DNA of 37,748 nucleotides from Limnohabitans sp. Rim8 (GCA_945901045.1 CAMDKK010000014.1:1-37748), one strand, 5' to 3'. Positions 1 to 6,545 are shown, counted from the stretch's first letter. The notes: generated by a model from the letters alone, not told the origin. Numbers and translations are program-made.

Positions 1-567
1 AACACGATGGCTGCTGGACGCTACCCAATTCCTGTACCAAAATTTACAGCCTTCGAAGTTAAGCTTGCTGAACTAAGTGCTCAAGCACTTTGGCAAGGCA
101 TCGACTTTCGCACCAACAAATTGGCTGAAGTCAGTGACGAGCTAATTCTTAATAATTTCCACGTTTCATTTCAAAGACTTGTAAAGCGTCCCGCATTACC
201 ACCACTTTTGACTCAAACTGATTTGCGACAGTTGATACGTGTTGGCGAACTGAAAGCAATGTATCGATCTACTTTGCCTTTGGATTTCCCAAAAGGAATT
301 TCAGCAATTTCAACCCTTGTTGTTCCTACATATAGAGCGAGCACAAGAAAACGTCCTACCATAGATAGATACACAGCAGGTGTTAAGTCAGTACTGGATT
401 TGTCAATTTCTTGGGTAAGTAATCCTAATCCAAGCTTAAATGGGAATTACCGCGTCCCATTCAATAGCAGAATATTATTTTTCTGCGCACCAGAAATGAT
501 GACTTTTAAAAACTCGAACGAACTTGGAAAAGCAATGCAGATGCAGACTCGTCCGCAAGCCGCATGA
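1..567 (+). CDS. Unrecognised protein, possibly cut at its 5' end by the window edge
   Basis: This frame is open from base 1 to the TGA at 565-567. The first ATG is at base 7 and would give 186 aa, but the frame has no stop before it, so the true start may lie outside the window. The product is rich in Leu, Pro, Arg and Asn. It shows no membrane segment, signal peptide or catalytic motif that I recognise. A basic stretch, TRKRPT, lies near residue 115. The gene lies in the AT-rich island, so it is probably cargo of a mobile element. The ordinary amino-acid composition over the whole length supports a real gene. I assign no function. Confidence 0.55.
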   Translation, partial: NTMAAGRYPIPVPKFTAFEVKLAELSAQALWQGIDFRTNKLAEVSDELILNNFHVSFQRLVKRPALPPLLTQTDLRQLIRVGELKAMYRSTLPLDFPKGISAISTLVVPTYRASTRKRPTIDRYTAGVKSVLDLSISWVSNPNPSLNGNYRVPFNSRILFFCAPEMMTFKNSNELGKAMQMQTRPQAA

Positions 568-760
568 TTGAAAACTGAAAAAAATTCGAATTTAAATTAA
601 GAGCTCATTTTATTCAACCTAAAAAGATTATGAAAATCGAAAAAAATGAGTGCCAACTTAATTATTCCACCCAAATAAGAATTCCATTTTAATGACAATT
701 AATATTTAGAATTTATAAAAACATAAAATTAAATATTAATTAATGCTTGACAAATATAAT

Positions 761-1756
761 TTACCAACCATATTTCTTCAAAAAATCAACTGTTGAAATT
801 ACTACCTGCGGCGCTTTATCATATTCACCACCAGTGTGAGCTCCGAATAACTTAGACCCAAGAAAACCACCGTACTTTTTTACAACTTCGTTTATATTAA
901 GCTCTTCACCATTGGCAAGTTCTGCAATAGTTTTTTGTGTTTCATAACTTAATTTTTTCAAATACATTTGAGGAATGTTAACTGGAACCTTCATAAGCTT
1001 TGGCTGCCACACAACACCGGTGGTACTGAAAGTGTGATAAGCCCCCGAAATAGATATGAAAGCAGCATCTTGAGAGGCATTTTTTAATCTGTTAATCTCA
1101 GCTTCGCATGGAGCAGCCAGCGTCCAATCGTCTTTTTCACCAGATATTAGCAATAACGGTCCCTGAAGTTTCGGAGTTTTGAATGAAAATTCACATGTAG
1201 CTGCAGCTCCAACAAATGCGTCATAACCATTATTTGGTTGACGATCAAGGTGCTTTTGAACCTCAGCGAATGAGGATTGGAATGCCGTTGCTGCACCAGC
1301 AGAGTGTCCGCCTAAAGCAATCTTACCAGTCTGAAATCTACCATCAGCACGTAGAAAATCAAGAACCTGATGAACATCCTGGAGACGAGAACCAATTGTT
1401 ATTCGTGATAACGCATTAATACAGACGGAATCGAAACCTCTTGGCTTGAAAGAATCTAATAAAACTACAGCTATATTATTTTTTATGAGCTCCGGAACCC
1501 AAAAATGCCACATTTTATCATCAGAGCCAGCGCAGTTACTAGGTAAAACAATAGTAGACCAAGGAGCAGGCGAACTTGGCTTAATAAGCAGTGGCTGAAG
1601 CTTAACCTCCTCAGTTTTCCCTGGCAAAGGAATAAAAACATTTATGTTCAATGTTTCACTCTGGAAATTTGGAAAAAGTGATGGACTTTGCGCAAAAACG
1701 AGCAAAGGGGAAAATACCAAAAATACTGACAACCATTTTTTTAGTTGAATTATCAT
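761..1756 (-). CDS. Secreted dienelactone-hydrolase-family alpha/beta hydrolase
   Basis: The 331-aa product starts with a signal peptide: basic MIIQLKKW, a hydrophobic stretch, and probable cleavage after VFA near residue 22. An alpha/beta-hydrolase core follows. The nucleophile elbow is GGHSAG (149-154, Ser152). The acid is probably Asp209 or Asp210 in SGEKDD, and the base His241 in GAYHTFS. The spacing fits the dienelactone hydrolase family. The first 'oxyanion' strand is around LPSNCAGSD (71-79). About 80 residues after the His form a C-terminal extension. The substrate is unknown; an ester or lactone acting in the periplasm is likely. The ATG start follows AAAAGG on the minus strand and gives a complete signal peptide. 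The gene stands alone within the island, so it may be cargo. The family call is good; the specificity is open. Confidence 0.82.
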   Translation of the reverse strand: MIIQLKKWLSVFLVFSPLLVFAQSPSLFPNFQSETLNINVFIPLPGKTEEVKLQPLLIKPSSPAPWSTIVLPSNCAGSDDKMWHFWVPELIKNNIAVVLLDSFKPRGFDSVCINALSRITIGSRLQDVHQVLDFLRADGRFQTGKIALGGHSAGAATAFQSSFAEVQKHLDRQPNNGYDAFVGAAATCEFSFKTPKLQGPLLLISGEKDDWTLAAPCEAEINRLKNASQDAAFISISGAYHTFSTTGVVWQPKLMKVPVNIPQMYLKKLSYETQKTIAELANGEELNINEVVKKYGGFLGSKLFGAHTGGEYDKAPQVVISTVDFLKKYGW

Positions 1757-2144
1757 TTAATTGACCTTTTAATTCTCTAAAGAGCCGTGAAGCATCACGT
1801 GCGCTAACAGCGCGCTAAACTGTCTCGTGTTTTTCGCGTAAGTTTGATCACAACTCCTGCTGAGCAATTGGTTGCAACACAGATGCAGAATTTGAGTGTT
1901 GTCAGCTTTTAACAAGCAAGATTTCTCGATTGCCTAGAGCAACTTTAACTGATAGAGTTGAAAAAATCAACAACTCAACTGACCATAATTTATGAGATGC
2001 ATCACAATGAAGTCATTGAGACGACGCCTTAGAACAACATCTTCGGCTCAAAGACAGGTGACTTCGAAGGTGGGCTTGCCTAACGTGCCTCACCTGCCCA
2101 ACATGACACACGAATAGTGGCTAAGGGTTCCACAAAATAAATTT
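1757..2144. other. Non-coding island spacer without a recognisable gene
   Basis: No convincing ORF was seen on either strand across these 388 bases. The part around 1790-1860 and 2035-2110 is less AT-rich than its surroundings and may be remnant DNA. Small inverted repeats are present: GCGCT/AGCGC at 1801-1813 and GAGTTG/CAACTC at 1955-1976. Neither is followed by a T tract, so I do not call a terminator. Promoters for the divergent hydrolase gene and the plus-strand gene at 2145 should lie here, but no clear -35/-10 pair stands out. Confidence 0.5.
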
Positions 2145-2483
2145 ATGTCAAATATCATGTCAAAAAATTTGGATAGCTTAGCTGAACAAGTTCGAAAATT
2201 AATTCTTGAAGTTGATCAGCTTACATACGTGTTTAACGAAATATCAGATACTTATGTTCATGAAGATGAAGAACTCGATGACGAGGATCATCCAGTAGCA
2301 AAACTCGATCAATCATGCTATCTAATTTCTAGTGCTACGGATGCAATTTTCAAAATATTGATTTCGGATAAAATCTTAGACCCAAGCTTTCGCAAGTCAT
2401 TACAGATGATGGCTATGATGGATGCATTGAAAGATGGCGATAATAATTTTGTAAAGCTTGTTAAAAAACATATTAAAGATTAA
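2145..2483 (+). CDS. Small acidic helical protein of unknown function
   Basis: The 112-aa product is not recognised. It has an amphipathic N-terminal helix (SLAEQVRKLILEVDQL) and a very acidic cluster around residues 37-48 (HEDEELDDEDH). A Ser/Ala-rich helix and a basic C-terminus (VKLVKKHIKD) follow. It has no cysteine pairs, membrane segment or enzymatic motif. The acidic patch could mimic DNA or bind a basic partner, but that is speculation. There are two possible starts, the ATG at 2145 or the in-frame ATG at 2157; neither has a clear Shine-Dalgarno sequence. The gene converges on the short recombinase gene, with 9 bases between the stop codons. It is AT-rich like the rest of the island. 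Confidence 0.6.
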   Translation: MSNIMSKNLDSLAEQVRKLILEVDQLTYVFNEISDTYVHEDEELDDEDHPVAKLDQSCYLISSATDAIFKILISDKILDPSFRKSLQMMAMMDALKDGDNNFVKLVKKHIKD

Positions 2484-2492
2484 TTTAAATTT

Positions 2493-3068
2493 TCAAACCA
2501 GCTCAATCGCCTTCCGCTTCATAGCATCGTTGACATCTATGTAGGCTTGTGTGGTGCTGATATTCGCGTGCCTAGCGATACTCTGCAACACTCTAACGCT
2601 AACCCCTTTGTCCGCTAAATTTGTAATCAGCGTACGTCTTGGGCTGTGACTGGTAGCACCCTCAATGCCTACGCTTTTAAACAAATGATGAAAGAACTGG
2701 CATAGCGTATTGCTGTTCCAGCCATCTTGCGGACGCTTTTGTGAATAAAACAACTTGTCTGCAAGCGCGTTAGGTGGCACTGATTTCACGTAAGCCTGAA
2801 GCTCTTTGCGTAGCTTGTCGCTGACGAATACAGTTCCCGCTTTACTGCCTTTTGTCTGTTCTGGCGTTAAGCGGATTTCAGCCCTAATCTTGCCCTCCCC
2901 GTCTAAGACGTCCTCATAACGCAAAGCCGCGCACTCCTTAACGCGAAGTCCTGCGTAGTACATCGTCAACAACATCGCACGATTACGCAGGCTGTGCTTG
3001 CGTGTGGCTACGTAATCCAGCACACGACGAATTTCTTGGGAAGTTAGTGTTTTTGCTTGCTTGGACAT
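2493..3068 (-). CDS. Tyrosine recombinase consisting of the catalytic domain only
   Basis: The product (191 aa from this start) has the full active site of a XerC/D-type tyrosine recombinase. Arg42 lies in AGLRVKE, the beta-hairpin Lys is 73 or 76 (TKGSK), and His141 and Arg144 are in HSPRR. His167 is in ARHANIS and the nucleophile Tyr176 in TQAYID. There is no N-terminal SAM-like core-binding domain; a normal Xer protein is near 300 aa. I chose the ATG at 3068 because AGGAGAG sits 7 bases upstream. A TTG at 3158 with AAGGA upstream would add 30 residues and remains possible. The role is probably site-specific recombination, perhaps with a partner that supplies the missing domain. The exact 16-bp repeat 3179-3194 lies upstream. 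Confidence 0.88.
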   Translation of the reverse strand: MSKQAKTLTSQEIRRVLDYVATRKHSLRNRAMLLTMYYAGLRVKECAALRYEDVLDGEGKIRAEIRLTPEQTKGSKAGTVFVSDKLRKELQAYVKSVPPNALADKLFYSQKRPQDGWNSNTLCQFFHHLFKSVGIEGATSHSPRRTLITNLADKGVSVRVLQSIARHANISTTQAYIDVNDAMKRKAIELV

Positions 3069-3178
3069 CAATGCTCTCCTAAATGTAAGCTTTTCAATGT
3101 CTAAAGTATAAATTCTTTGTTTCTTAATTCCTACCTGTTTTTGGCTTTGTTGGTTCAAGTTGTTTTCCTTAATGATTT

Positions 3179-3194
3179 CAACGACTTAGCGTGT
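3179..3194. repeat. 16-bp direct repeat, copy 1 (CAACGACTTAGCGTGT)
   Basis: This sequence is identical to 6470-6485 and in the same orientation. A degenerate copy, CAACAACTTAGC, is at 6525-6536. Each exact copy is preceded by CTTTGT at nearly the same distance (28 bases here, 29 at the other copy). It lies upstream of the short recombinase gene, as the other exact copy lies upstream of the long integrase. It could be an attachment site, a recombinase-binding site or a shared operator. Confidence 0.75.
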
Positions 3195-3201
3195 GAATAC
3201 G

Positions 3202-3235
3202 AAAAAACCAAAGCTAATATGTAAAAGCTTTGGTT
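3202..3235 (-). terminator. Intrinsic terminator reading leftward
   Basis: A 10-bp inverted repeat, AACCAAAGCT (3206-3215) and AGCTTTGGTT (3226-3235), has a 10-base loop. On the minus strand the stem is followed by a run of six T. It would end leftward transcripts from the rep gene before they reach the short recombinase gene. The low GC of the stem makes it modest in strength. Confidence 0.6.
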
Positions 3236-3594
3236 CTTTATTTATGGAAAATATTGTGGGATTTAAGCGACTTTGGTTGTTTACGCTTTTAAAGCTCTAC
3301 ACGCTGTTTTTCACTGTACCAGCTACCCAATGCTTCGCTCAGTGCTTTCAAGCGTTTGTAGCTTGTTTTAGCGTGTCAGCTCTGCCCTACTGCTTTTGAT
3401 TTGCTTTGTAGCTGTTCAAATATGATGCGTACTGCTCATTGTTTGAGTGTTTACTATAGTACTTTAGTTAAGTTTCATTGTTTGTGTGTTTGATTGCTTG
3501 TTTTATGTTTGTTTTAGACATAGCTACGCCATTAAGCGTATCGCTACGCTTTCAACCATCAACCGCAAGCGTCACTTAGGACAAGAATGCTTAA
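3236..3594. other. Non-coding T-rich spacer
   Basis: The region is strongly T-rich on the plus strand and is broken by stops in most frames. The one open plus-strand frame (3193-3399, 68 codons) overlaps the terminator and has no ribosome binding site, so I do not call it. TTAGCGTGTC at 3368-3377 repeats the end of the 16-bp repeat without its first part. The region could be a 3' remnant, a Rep-origin region or an antisense RNA locus; nothing specific could be shown. Confidence 0.45.
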
Positions 3595-4179
3595 CTACGG
3601 CAGGTAAAGATTTTTCATATCTTTACCGTCAAGTTTTTTTGTAATGTATGTGAGCCAACCCTCGTCAATCAAGTCGAGTTTGTATCTGTATTTGTCTACC
3701 AAAATTTCCGCGTTTGCGTCATAGTTTGGATTTGTAATTTCAAAGTCGCCACTTAATTCAATAGCCTGATGTACAGCCTTAACAAATTGTTTTATGGGCA
3801 TCTGCTCTGGCTTGCGAATGGCAAAGTGAGTGTGTAAATCAATCAGTTCTTGTTCGCCTTCTGTCACCATCACAATGTCTAACCGTTTGTTGAAGCGTTT
3901 GTAAGCTTGCTTGTACGTGAGCCTGTTTAGAAGCTCTACAAACCTGTTGCTGGCACTGACAAGCTCACTGCTGTTTAAGTGACGTAGTACCTGCGGGTTT
4001 TTCATCCCATAGCGAGCTGATTTCTGCTTGTGATGCACCTTTTTGGGCATCAGCGTCAAACCCATATCAAAACGCTGTTCGCAGCCCTTGCCAAGCCAAT
4101 CTGCAAGCACCTGCCTGCGTGACAGCCTGTCATAGCCCTTTTGCTGGCATCTCTCCTGTAGTTCCTGTAATTTGCTCAT
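3595..4179 (-). CDS. Putative HUH-type Rep protein (rolling-circle initiator-like)
   Basis: The product is 194 aa from this start. Three motifs appear in the order expected for HUH replication initiators. A strand FDMGLTLMPK (37-46) resembles motif I. The metal-binding motif LHTHFAI (His116, His118) follows a strand IVMVTEGE. A C-terminal GWLTYITKKL (174-183) would supply the single catalytic Tyr178. The region before the HxH is basic and helical (KQAYKRFNKRL). HUH Rep proteins nick one strand at an origin and bind the 5' end covalently. The protein is short, so a helicase domain is absent. The ATG at 4179 is preferred because the 20 extra residues from the ATG at 4239 look non-conserved (hydrophobic, cysteine-containing); neither start has a Shine-Dalgarno. 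The family call is inferred from motifs only. Confidence 0.6.
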   Translation of the reverse strand: MSKLQELQERCQQKGYDRLSRRQVLADWLGKGCEQRFDMGLTLMPKKVHHKQKSARYGMKNPQVLRHLNSSELVSASNRFVELLNRLTYKQAYKRFNKRLDIVMVTEGEQELIDLHTHFAIRKPEQMPIKQFVKAVHQAIELSGDFEITNPNYDANAEILVDKYRYKLDLIDEGWLTYITKKLDGKDMKNLYLP

Positions 4180-4238
4180 ACGTTTATTTATACAAACCAA
4201 AGAAAAGAAGATGGCTTTTTCAGGTTGTCCTATAGACA

Positions 4239-4273
4239 TTTTGGTTATATAGTTTGTTTTTTAACTACCAAAA
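4239..4273. promoter_or_regulatory. Imperfect inverted repeat between divergent rep and DUF6641-like genes
   Basis: TTTTGGT (4239-4245) plus AGTT (4251-4254) mirrors AACT (4263-4266) plus ACCAAAA (4267-4273), with a 5-base insertion in the left arm. It fills the gap between the upstream rep start candidate and the ribosome binding site of the plus-strand gene. It is a plausible operator for coordinated control; no binding protein is known. Confidence 0.35.
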
Positions 4274-4281
4274 GGTGATAT

Positions 4282-4722
4282 ATGACAGTCTTTTCAAAGC
4301 TTAAGTTGGTTGCCAGCAAGAAAGAGCGTAACGTTAGTCCAGTCGTAGCTCGCAGAACCAAACTTGCAGGAAAAATTGACGAGCAATTGTTGTTTGCTAC
4401 TGCTCAGCGAGATGGACAGATTTATGCTCCAAAACGGCTAAAGAACGTCATTGACAAAGCAACTGGTGAGCGAAAGACAATTGAAGCGACAAAGCGTATT
4501 AAAGAATGGTACTGGACGAACAGTACAGGAAAAATCCATCTGTCTGTTCGCTACGGAAGCAAAACACTGGAATTGGCTAAAGGCAAGAACGCTATCGAAT
4601 TGAACTCTGGCGATGAGTTGCTTGCGACACTGGTAACGCTGAAAGAAGCTGTTATTGCAGGTGAATTAGATGATGCCATCGCTCAAGCAAGCGACAAACT
4701 GAAAGCAGGATTCACCAAATAA
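4282..4722 (+). CDS. DUF6641-like protein of mobile elements
   Basis: The 146-aa basic protein resembles, from memory, the DUF6641 family found on proteobacterial plasmids and islands. It opens with MTVFSKLKLVASKK, has an Arg/Lys-rich segment VVARRTKLAGKI and a central YAPKRLKNV. The segment EWYWTNSTGKIHLSVRYGSK (74-93) and a following LAKGKNAIEL are the strongest resemblance. An acidic, helical C-terminus closes the protein. The biochemical function is unknown to me; the basic surface could fit nucleic-acid binding. The start is supported by AGGTG five bases before the ATG. It is divergent from rep and followed by a hairpin and a 66-aa ORF, probably in the same transcript. Confidence 0.7.
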   Translation: MTVFSKLKLVASKKERNVSPVVARRTKLAGKIDEQLLFATAQRDGQIYAPKRLKNVIDKATGERKTIEATKRIKEWYWTNSTGKIHLSVRYGSKTLELAKGKNAIELNSGDELLATLVTLKEAVIAGELDDAIAQASDKLKAGFTK

Positions 4723-4740
4723 AGATTTTTTAGTTAACCC

Positions 4741-4786
4741 AAAGCTCCATTTAGGATTACTGATAAGTAATTTTGAATGGAGTTTT
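4741..4786 (+). promoter_or_regulatory. Hairpin that hides the ribosome binding site of the following ORF
   Basis: An 11-bp outer stem (4741-4751 with 4776-4786, one G-U pair) and a 6-bp inner stem (ATTACT 4756-4761 with AGTAAT 4766-4771, GATA loop) form one long hairpin. The GGAG at 4779-4782, seven bases before the ATG at 4790, is inside the outer stem. The T-rich 3' flank means it could also be a leaky terminator for the DUF6641-like gene. Confidence 0.6.
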
Positions 4787-4789
4787 ATT

Positions 4790-4990
4790 ATGACTATAAA
4801 TGAATTACGTGGGTTTACATCAACAATCAAACCAGCCGCACCGCTGACACCAGCTAAGGCAAAAATCGACTCACTAAAGCGCACCAAAGATGCTGCCGCT
4901 AAGAATTTGAAAGCTGAGCGAGATAGGCAGAAACTGGCAAAGGCACAGCATACCATTGCCGCTGTATCCACGTCTTTGCCTAAGATTTGA
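4790..4990 (+). CDS. Small basic protein of unknown function, 66 aa
   Basis: A small Ala/Lys-rich protein with a Pro/Ala-rich middle (TIKPAAPLTPAKAKID) and a long charged helix (residues about 24-55, KRTKDAAAKNLKAERDRQKL). It has no membrane segment and no motif that I recognise. The start ATG has GGAG at a good distance, but this site is paired in a hairpin, so translation may be conditional or coupled to the gene upstream. It follows the DUF6641-like gene in the same direction and is followed by a short terminator. The codon use resembles its neighbour, and the composition is coherent rather than random, which supports a real gene. Confidence 0.55.
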   Translation: MTINELRGFTSTIKPAAPLTPAKAKIDSLKRTKDAAAKNLKAERDRQKLAKAQHTIAAVSTSLPKI

Positions 4991-5051
4991 CGTAGCCGCC
5001 ATACAAGCTGTCGTTTTCTATTCCGTTTGCGACACGGTTTAACGGAAATCT

Positions 5052-5075
5052 AAGCCGCTACTGTAGGGCTTTTTT
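5052..5075 (+). terminator. Probable weak intrinsic terminator
   Basis: A short stem, AAGCC (5052-5056) with GGCTT (5067-5071), runs into six T. A second inverted repeat, TTCCGTT/AACGGAA, lies just upstream. It would end the rightward transcript of the DUF6641-like gene and the small ORF before the convergent integrase. Confidence 0.45.
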
Positions 5076-5102
5076 GACGTGTTTTTGAGTGCAGATTAGT
5101 GT

Positions 5103-6386
5103 TTACTTAGGAATCAACATCCCGTCTTTGTACTCGTAATCTGACAAAGCGTTGCTAATCATCTTCGCTTCTGTTGTATGGTAATAAGTCTTCTCAATTT
5201 GCGTGATGCTTGTACCGCACATCTCTGCTACTGCCGCTGGTGGCAAGTTACTGTTGACACGTTTGGTAATGAAGTAATGCCTAAAACTGTACGGCACTAA
5301 GTCTCTATTTTCTGTGTGTTTAATTTCTGCCAGCTCAATAATTTTGTCAAAGTGGTAGCCAATTGAGCGTGGCGTAATACAGCTTTCACCATTCAGCCTA
5401 AAAATTAAAGAGTTTGCGAATTTGGCTTTTTTGTCCTCGCCTTCGTATTCATCTGCAAAGCGTTTGTATTGAAGCTTAAATAGTCTGTCAAAGTAATCCA
5501 AATCTTTAATTACAAATCTTCGTGTCTTTAAGACTTTGCTTGTTTCCGCACGTACAGTTATTCTTACTAAATTAAAGTCAACTCCGTCTTTTCCACCAAC
5601 GTTATGCTCAAATTCTGTAATATCTTTCCAGCGTAATTGTAATTGCTCGCCTCTGCGTAATCCACTCAGCAAGCTAATCATCAAATAGTAGCCAGTAATT
5701 GCCTTTATTAGATTTCCACTTTCATCGATTTGCTTCTCTGCTTCATCAATGTATTTGTCAAGCTCGTTGCTAATGTCGCGCACTTCATCGTCTGTAAATG
5801 TGGCTCGTCGATTTTCATCAAGTCCTTTGTCGATACGCTTTAATTTCTTAAAGTCGAAGCCATCAATGTTTGTTTCTTTATGCTTATAAAGCCAAGCAAT
5901 CATTGCATTTATGGTGCTTTGTTCATTCTCAACAGTAGTCTGACTAATCTTTATGTTTTTCTTTGTCTTTGTTCTTTTGTAGCCGTAATCTTCGCAATCC
6001 GTTCGCTCTAATTCCTTAAGCTTTACGTCTTTGCCAATAAAGTTAAGCCAATGATTTAGATGCGTGCTGATTGTTTTGTATCTGCCAACGACAATGTGTG
6101 TGCCGATTTCTTTCTTTTTGTATTCCAAAAACATCTCAACACCCATCTTAGTGGTGATTGAAAAATAGCTTTTGCCTTGCTTCTCCATCACCTTAAGCTC
6201 GTAGTAATGGCTCTCAGCTTTGTCGATGGCTGTGCTTTTGCTTCGTGTTTTTAGACTGAAACGGGCGTATTTGTGTTCGTTGGGCAGCCACATACGCATC
6301 TGCCAAAACTCACCCCGTTTGTACAGAACGGCGTTGTCAAACAGCGGAATTTCGTCGTCACTAAATTGCTTTTTTTTGAGCGTCAT
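5103..6386 (-). CDS. Phage/island-type tyrosine integrase next to guaA
   Basis: The product is 427 aa from this ATG. Residues about 10-60 look like an arm-binding/AP2-like region (LYKRGEFWQMRM), about 80-175 form the core-binding SAM-like domain, and the rest is catalytic. Active-site candidates are Arg244 (GLRRGE), Lys284 (AETSKVLK), Arg369 in YSFRHYF, and nucleophile Tyr401 in KTYYH. The first His of the HxxR motif is Tyr366, and the usual later His/Trp position reads MCGTS. This variant occurs in some island integrases. A TTG at 6422 would add 12 residues; neither start has a good Shine-Dalgarno. The gene follows guaA in the same direction, with the tandem repeat region 6435-6540 between them. 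The role is integration and excision of the island, probably at guaA. Confidence 0.9.
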   Translation of the reverse strand: MTLKKKQFSDDEIPLFDNAVLYKRGEFWQMRMWLPNEHKYARFSLKTRSKSTAIDKAESHYYELKVMEKQGKSYFSITTKMGVEMFLEYKKKEIGTHIVVGRYKTISTHLNHWLNFIGKDVKLKELERTDCEDYGYKRTKTKKNIKISQTTVENEQSTINAMIAWLYKHKETNIDGFDFKKLKRIDKGLDENRRATFTDDEVRDISNELDKYIDEAEKQIDESGNLIKAITGYYLMISLLSGLRRGEQLQLRWKDITEFEHNVGGKDGVDFNLVRITVRAETSKVLKTRRFVIKDLDYFDRLFKLQYKRFADEYEGEDKKAKFANSLIFRLNGESCITPRSIGYHFDKIIELAEIKHTENRDLVPYSFRHYFITKRVNSNLPPAAVAEMCGTSITQIEKTYYHTTEAKMISNALSDYEYKDGMLIPK

Positions 6387-6434
6387 AAAGCTTTGGGTAA
6401 CTACAGTTTTGAGTAGCCGCAACGCTGTGCGACT

Positions 6435-6540
6435 CTTTGTGTAACTGTAAACCCAAAAGCGTTTAAAAGCAACGACTTAGCGTGTCGCGTGAAACTTTTG
6501 TGTAAGTTGAAAACCTATATAAATCAACAACTTAGCTCAC
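6435..6540. repeat. Imperfect tandem repeat between integrase and guaA (possible att/arm sites)
   Basis: Unit A (6435-6485) reads CTTTGTGTAACTGTAAACC, a spacer, then CAACGACTTAGCGTGT. Unit B (6495-6540) reads CTTTTGTGTAAGTTGAAAACC, a shorter spacer, then CAACAACTTAGCTCAC. Both halves are conserved between the units. Repeated short sites beside an integrase gene are what arm-type or core-type recombinase sites look like. The last unit ends five bases before the guaA stop codon on the complementary strand. Confidence 0.55.
6470..6485. repeat. 16-bp direct repeat, copy 2 (CAACGACTTAGCGTGT)
   Basis: This is an exact match of 3179-3194 in the same orientation. It lies about 85 bases upstream of the integrase ATG, and it is part of unit A of the tandem repeat region. 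Confidence 0.75.
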
Positions 6541-6545
6541 AAAAG

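Larger units (their letters stand above)
3179..6485. mobile_element. Candidate 3.3-kb integrative element bounded by 16-bp direct repeats
   Basis: Exact 16-bp direct repeats at both ends enclose, from left to right, a terminator, a putative HUH Rep gene, a divergent DUF6641-like gene, a 66-aa ORF and a phage-type tyrosine integrase. The integrase start lies within about 100 bases of the right repeat, as is usual for an integrase beside its attachment site. The gene content (integration plus possible rolling-circle initiation, with no capsid or conjugation genes) suggests a very small integrative and possibly replicating element. The alternative is that the repeats are recombinase arm sites or operators and that the true element is larger. 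The boundaries are inference. Confidence 0.4.
1..6545. mobile_element. Genomic island abutting the 3' end of guaA (left end outside window)
   Basis: The segment is visibly AT-rich compared with everything right of guaA, is loosely packed, and carries two tyrosine recombinases, a putative HUH Rep and several unrecognised genes. The full-length integrase lies immediately downstream of guaA in the same orientation. That is the usual arrangement of elements that use the guaA 3' end as attachment site, a known insertion hotspot in Proteobacteria. No second copy of the last guaA codons was seen in bases 1-6500, so the distal boundary is probably left of the window. The right boundary is inferred to lie at or inside the guaA 3' end. 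It may be a composite of more than one insertion. Confidence 0.65.

Noticed and set aside
2077-2083. GCCTAAC, which fits the integron attC R'' core RYYYAAC
   Set aside because: No matching GTTRRRY partner and no attC-like inverted arms were seen at a suitable distance, and no integron integrase is in the window.
3193-3399. 68-codon plus-strand ORF in the T-rich spacer
   Set aside because: It overlaps a terminator and has no ribosome binding site. Its Phe/Leu/Cys-rich composition reflects T-rich DNA.
1-6545. CRISPR array or conjugation/phage structural genes in the island
   Set aside because: No regularly spaced repeats, relaxase-coupled genes, capsid, portal or tail genes could be recognised.
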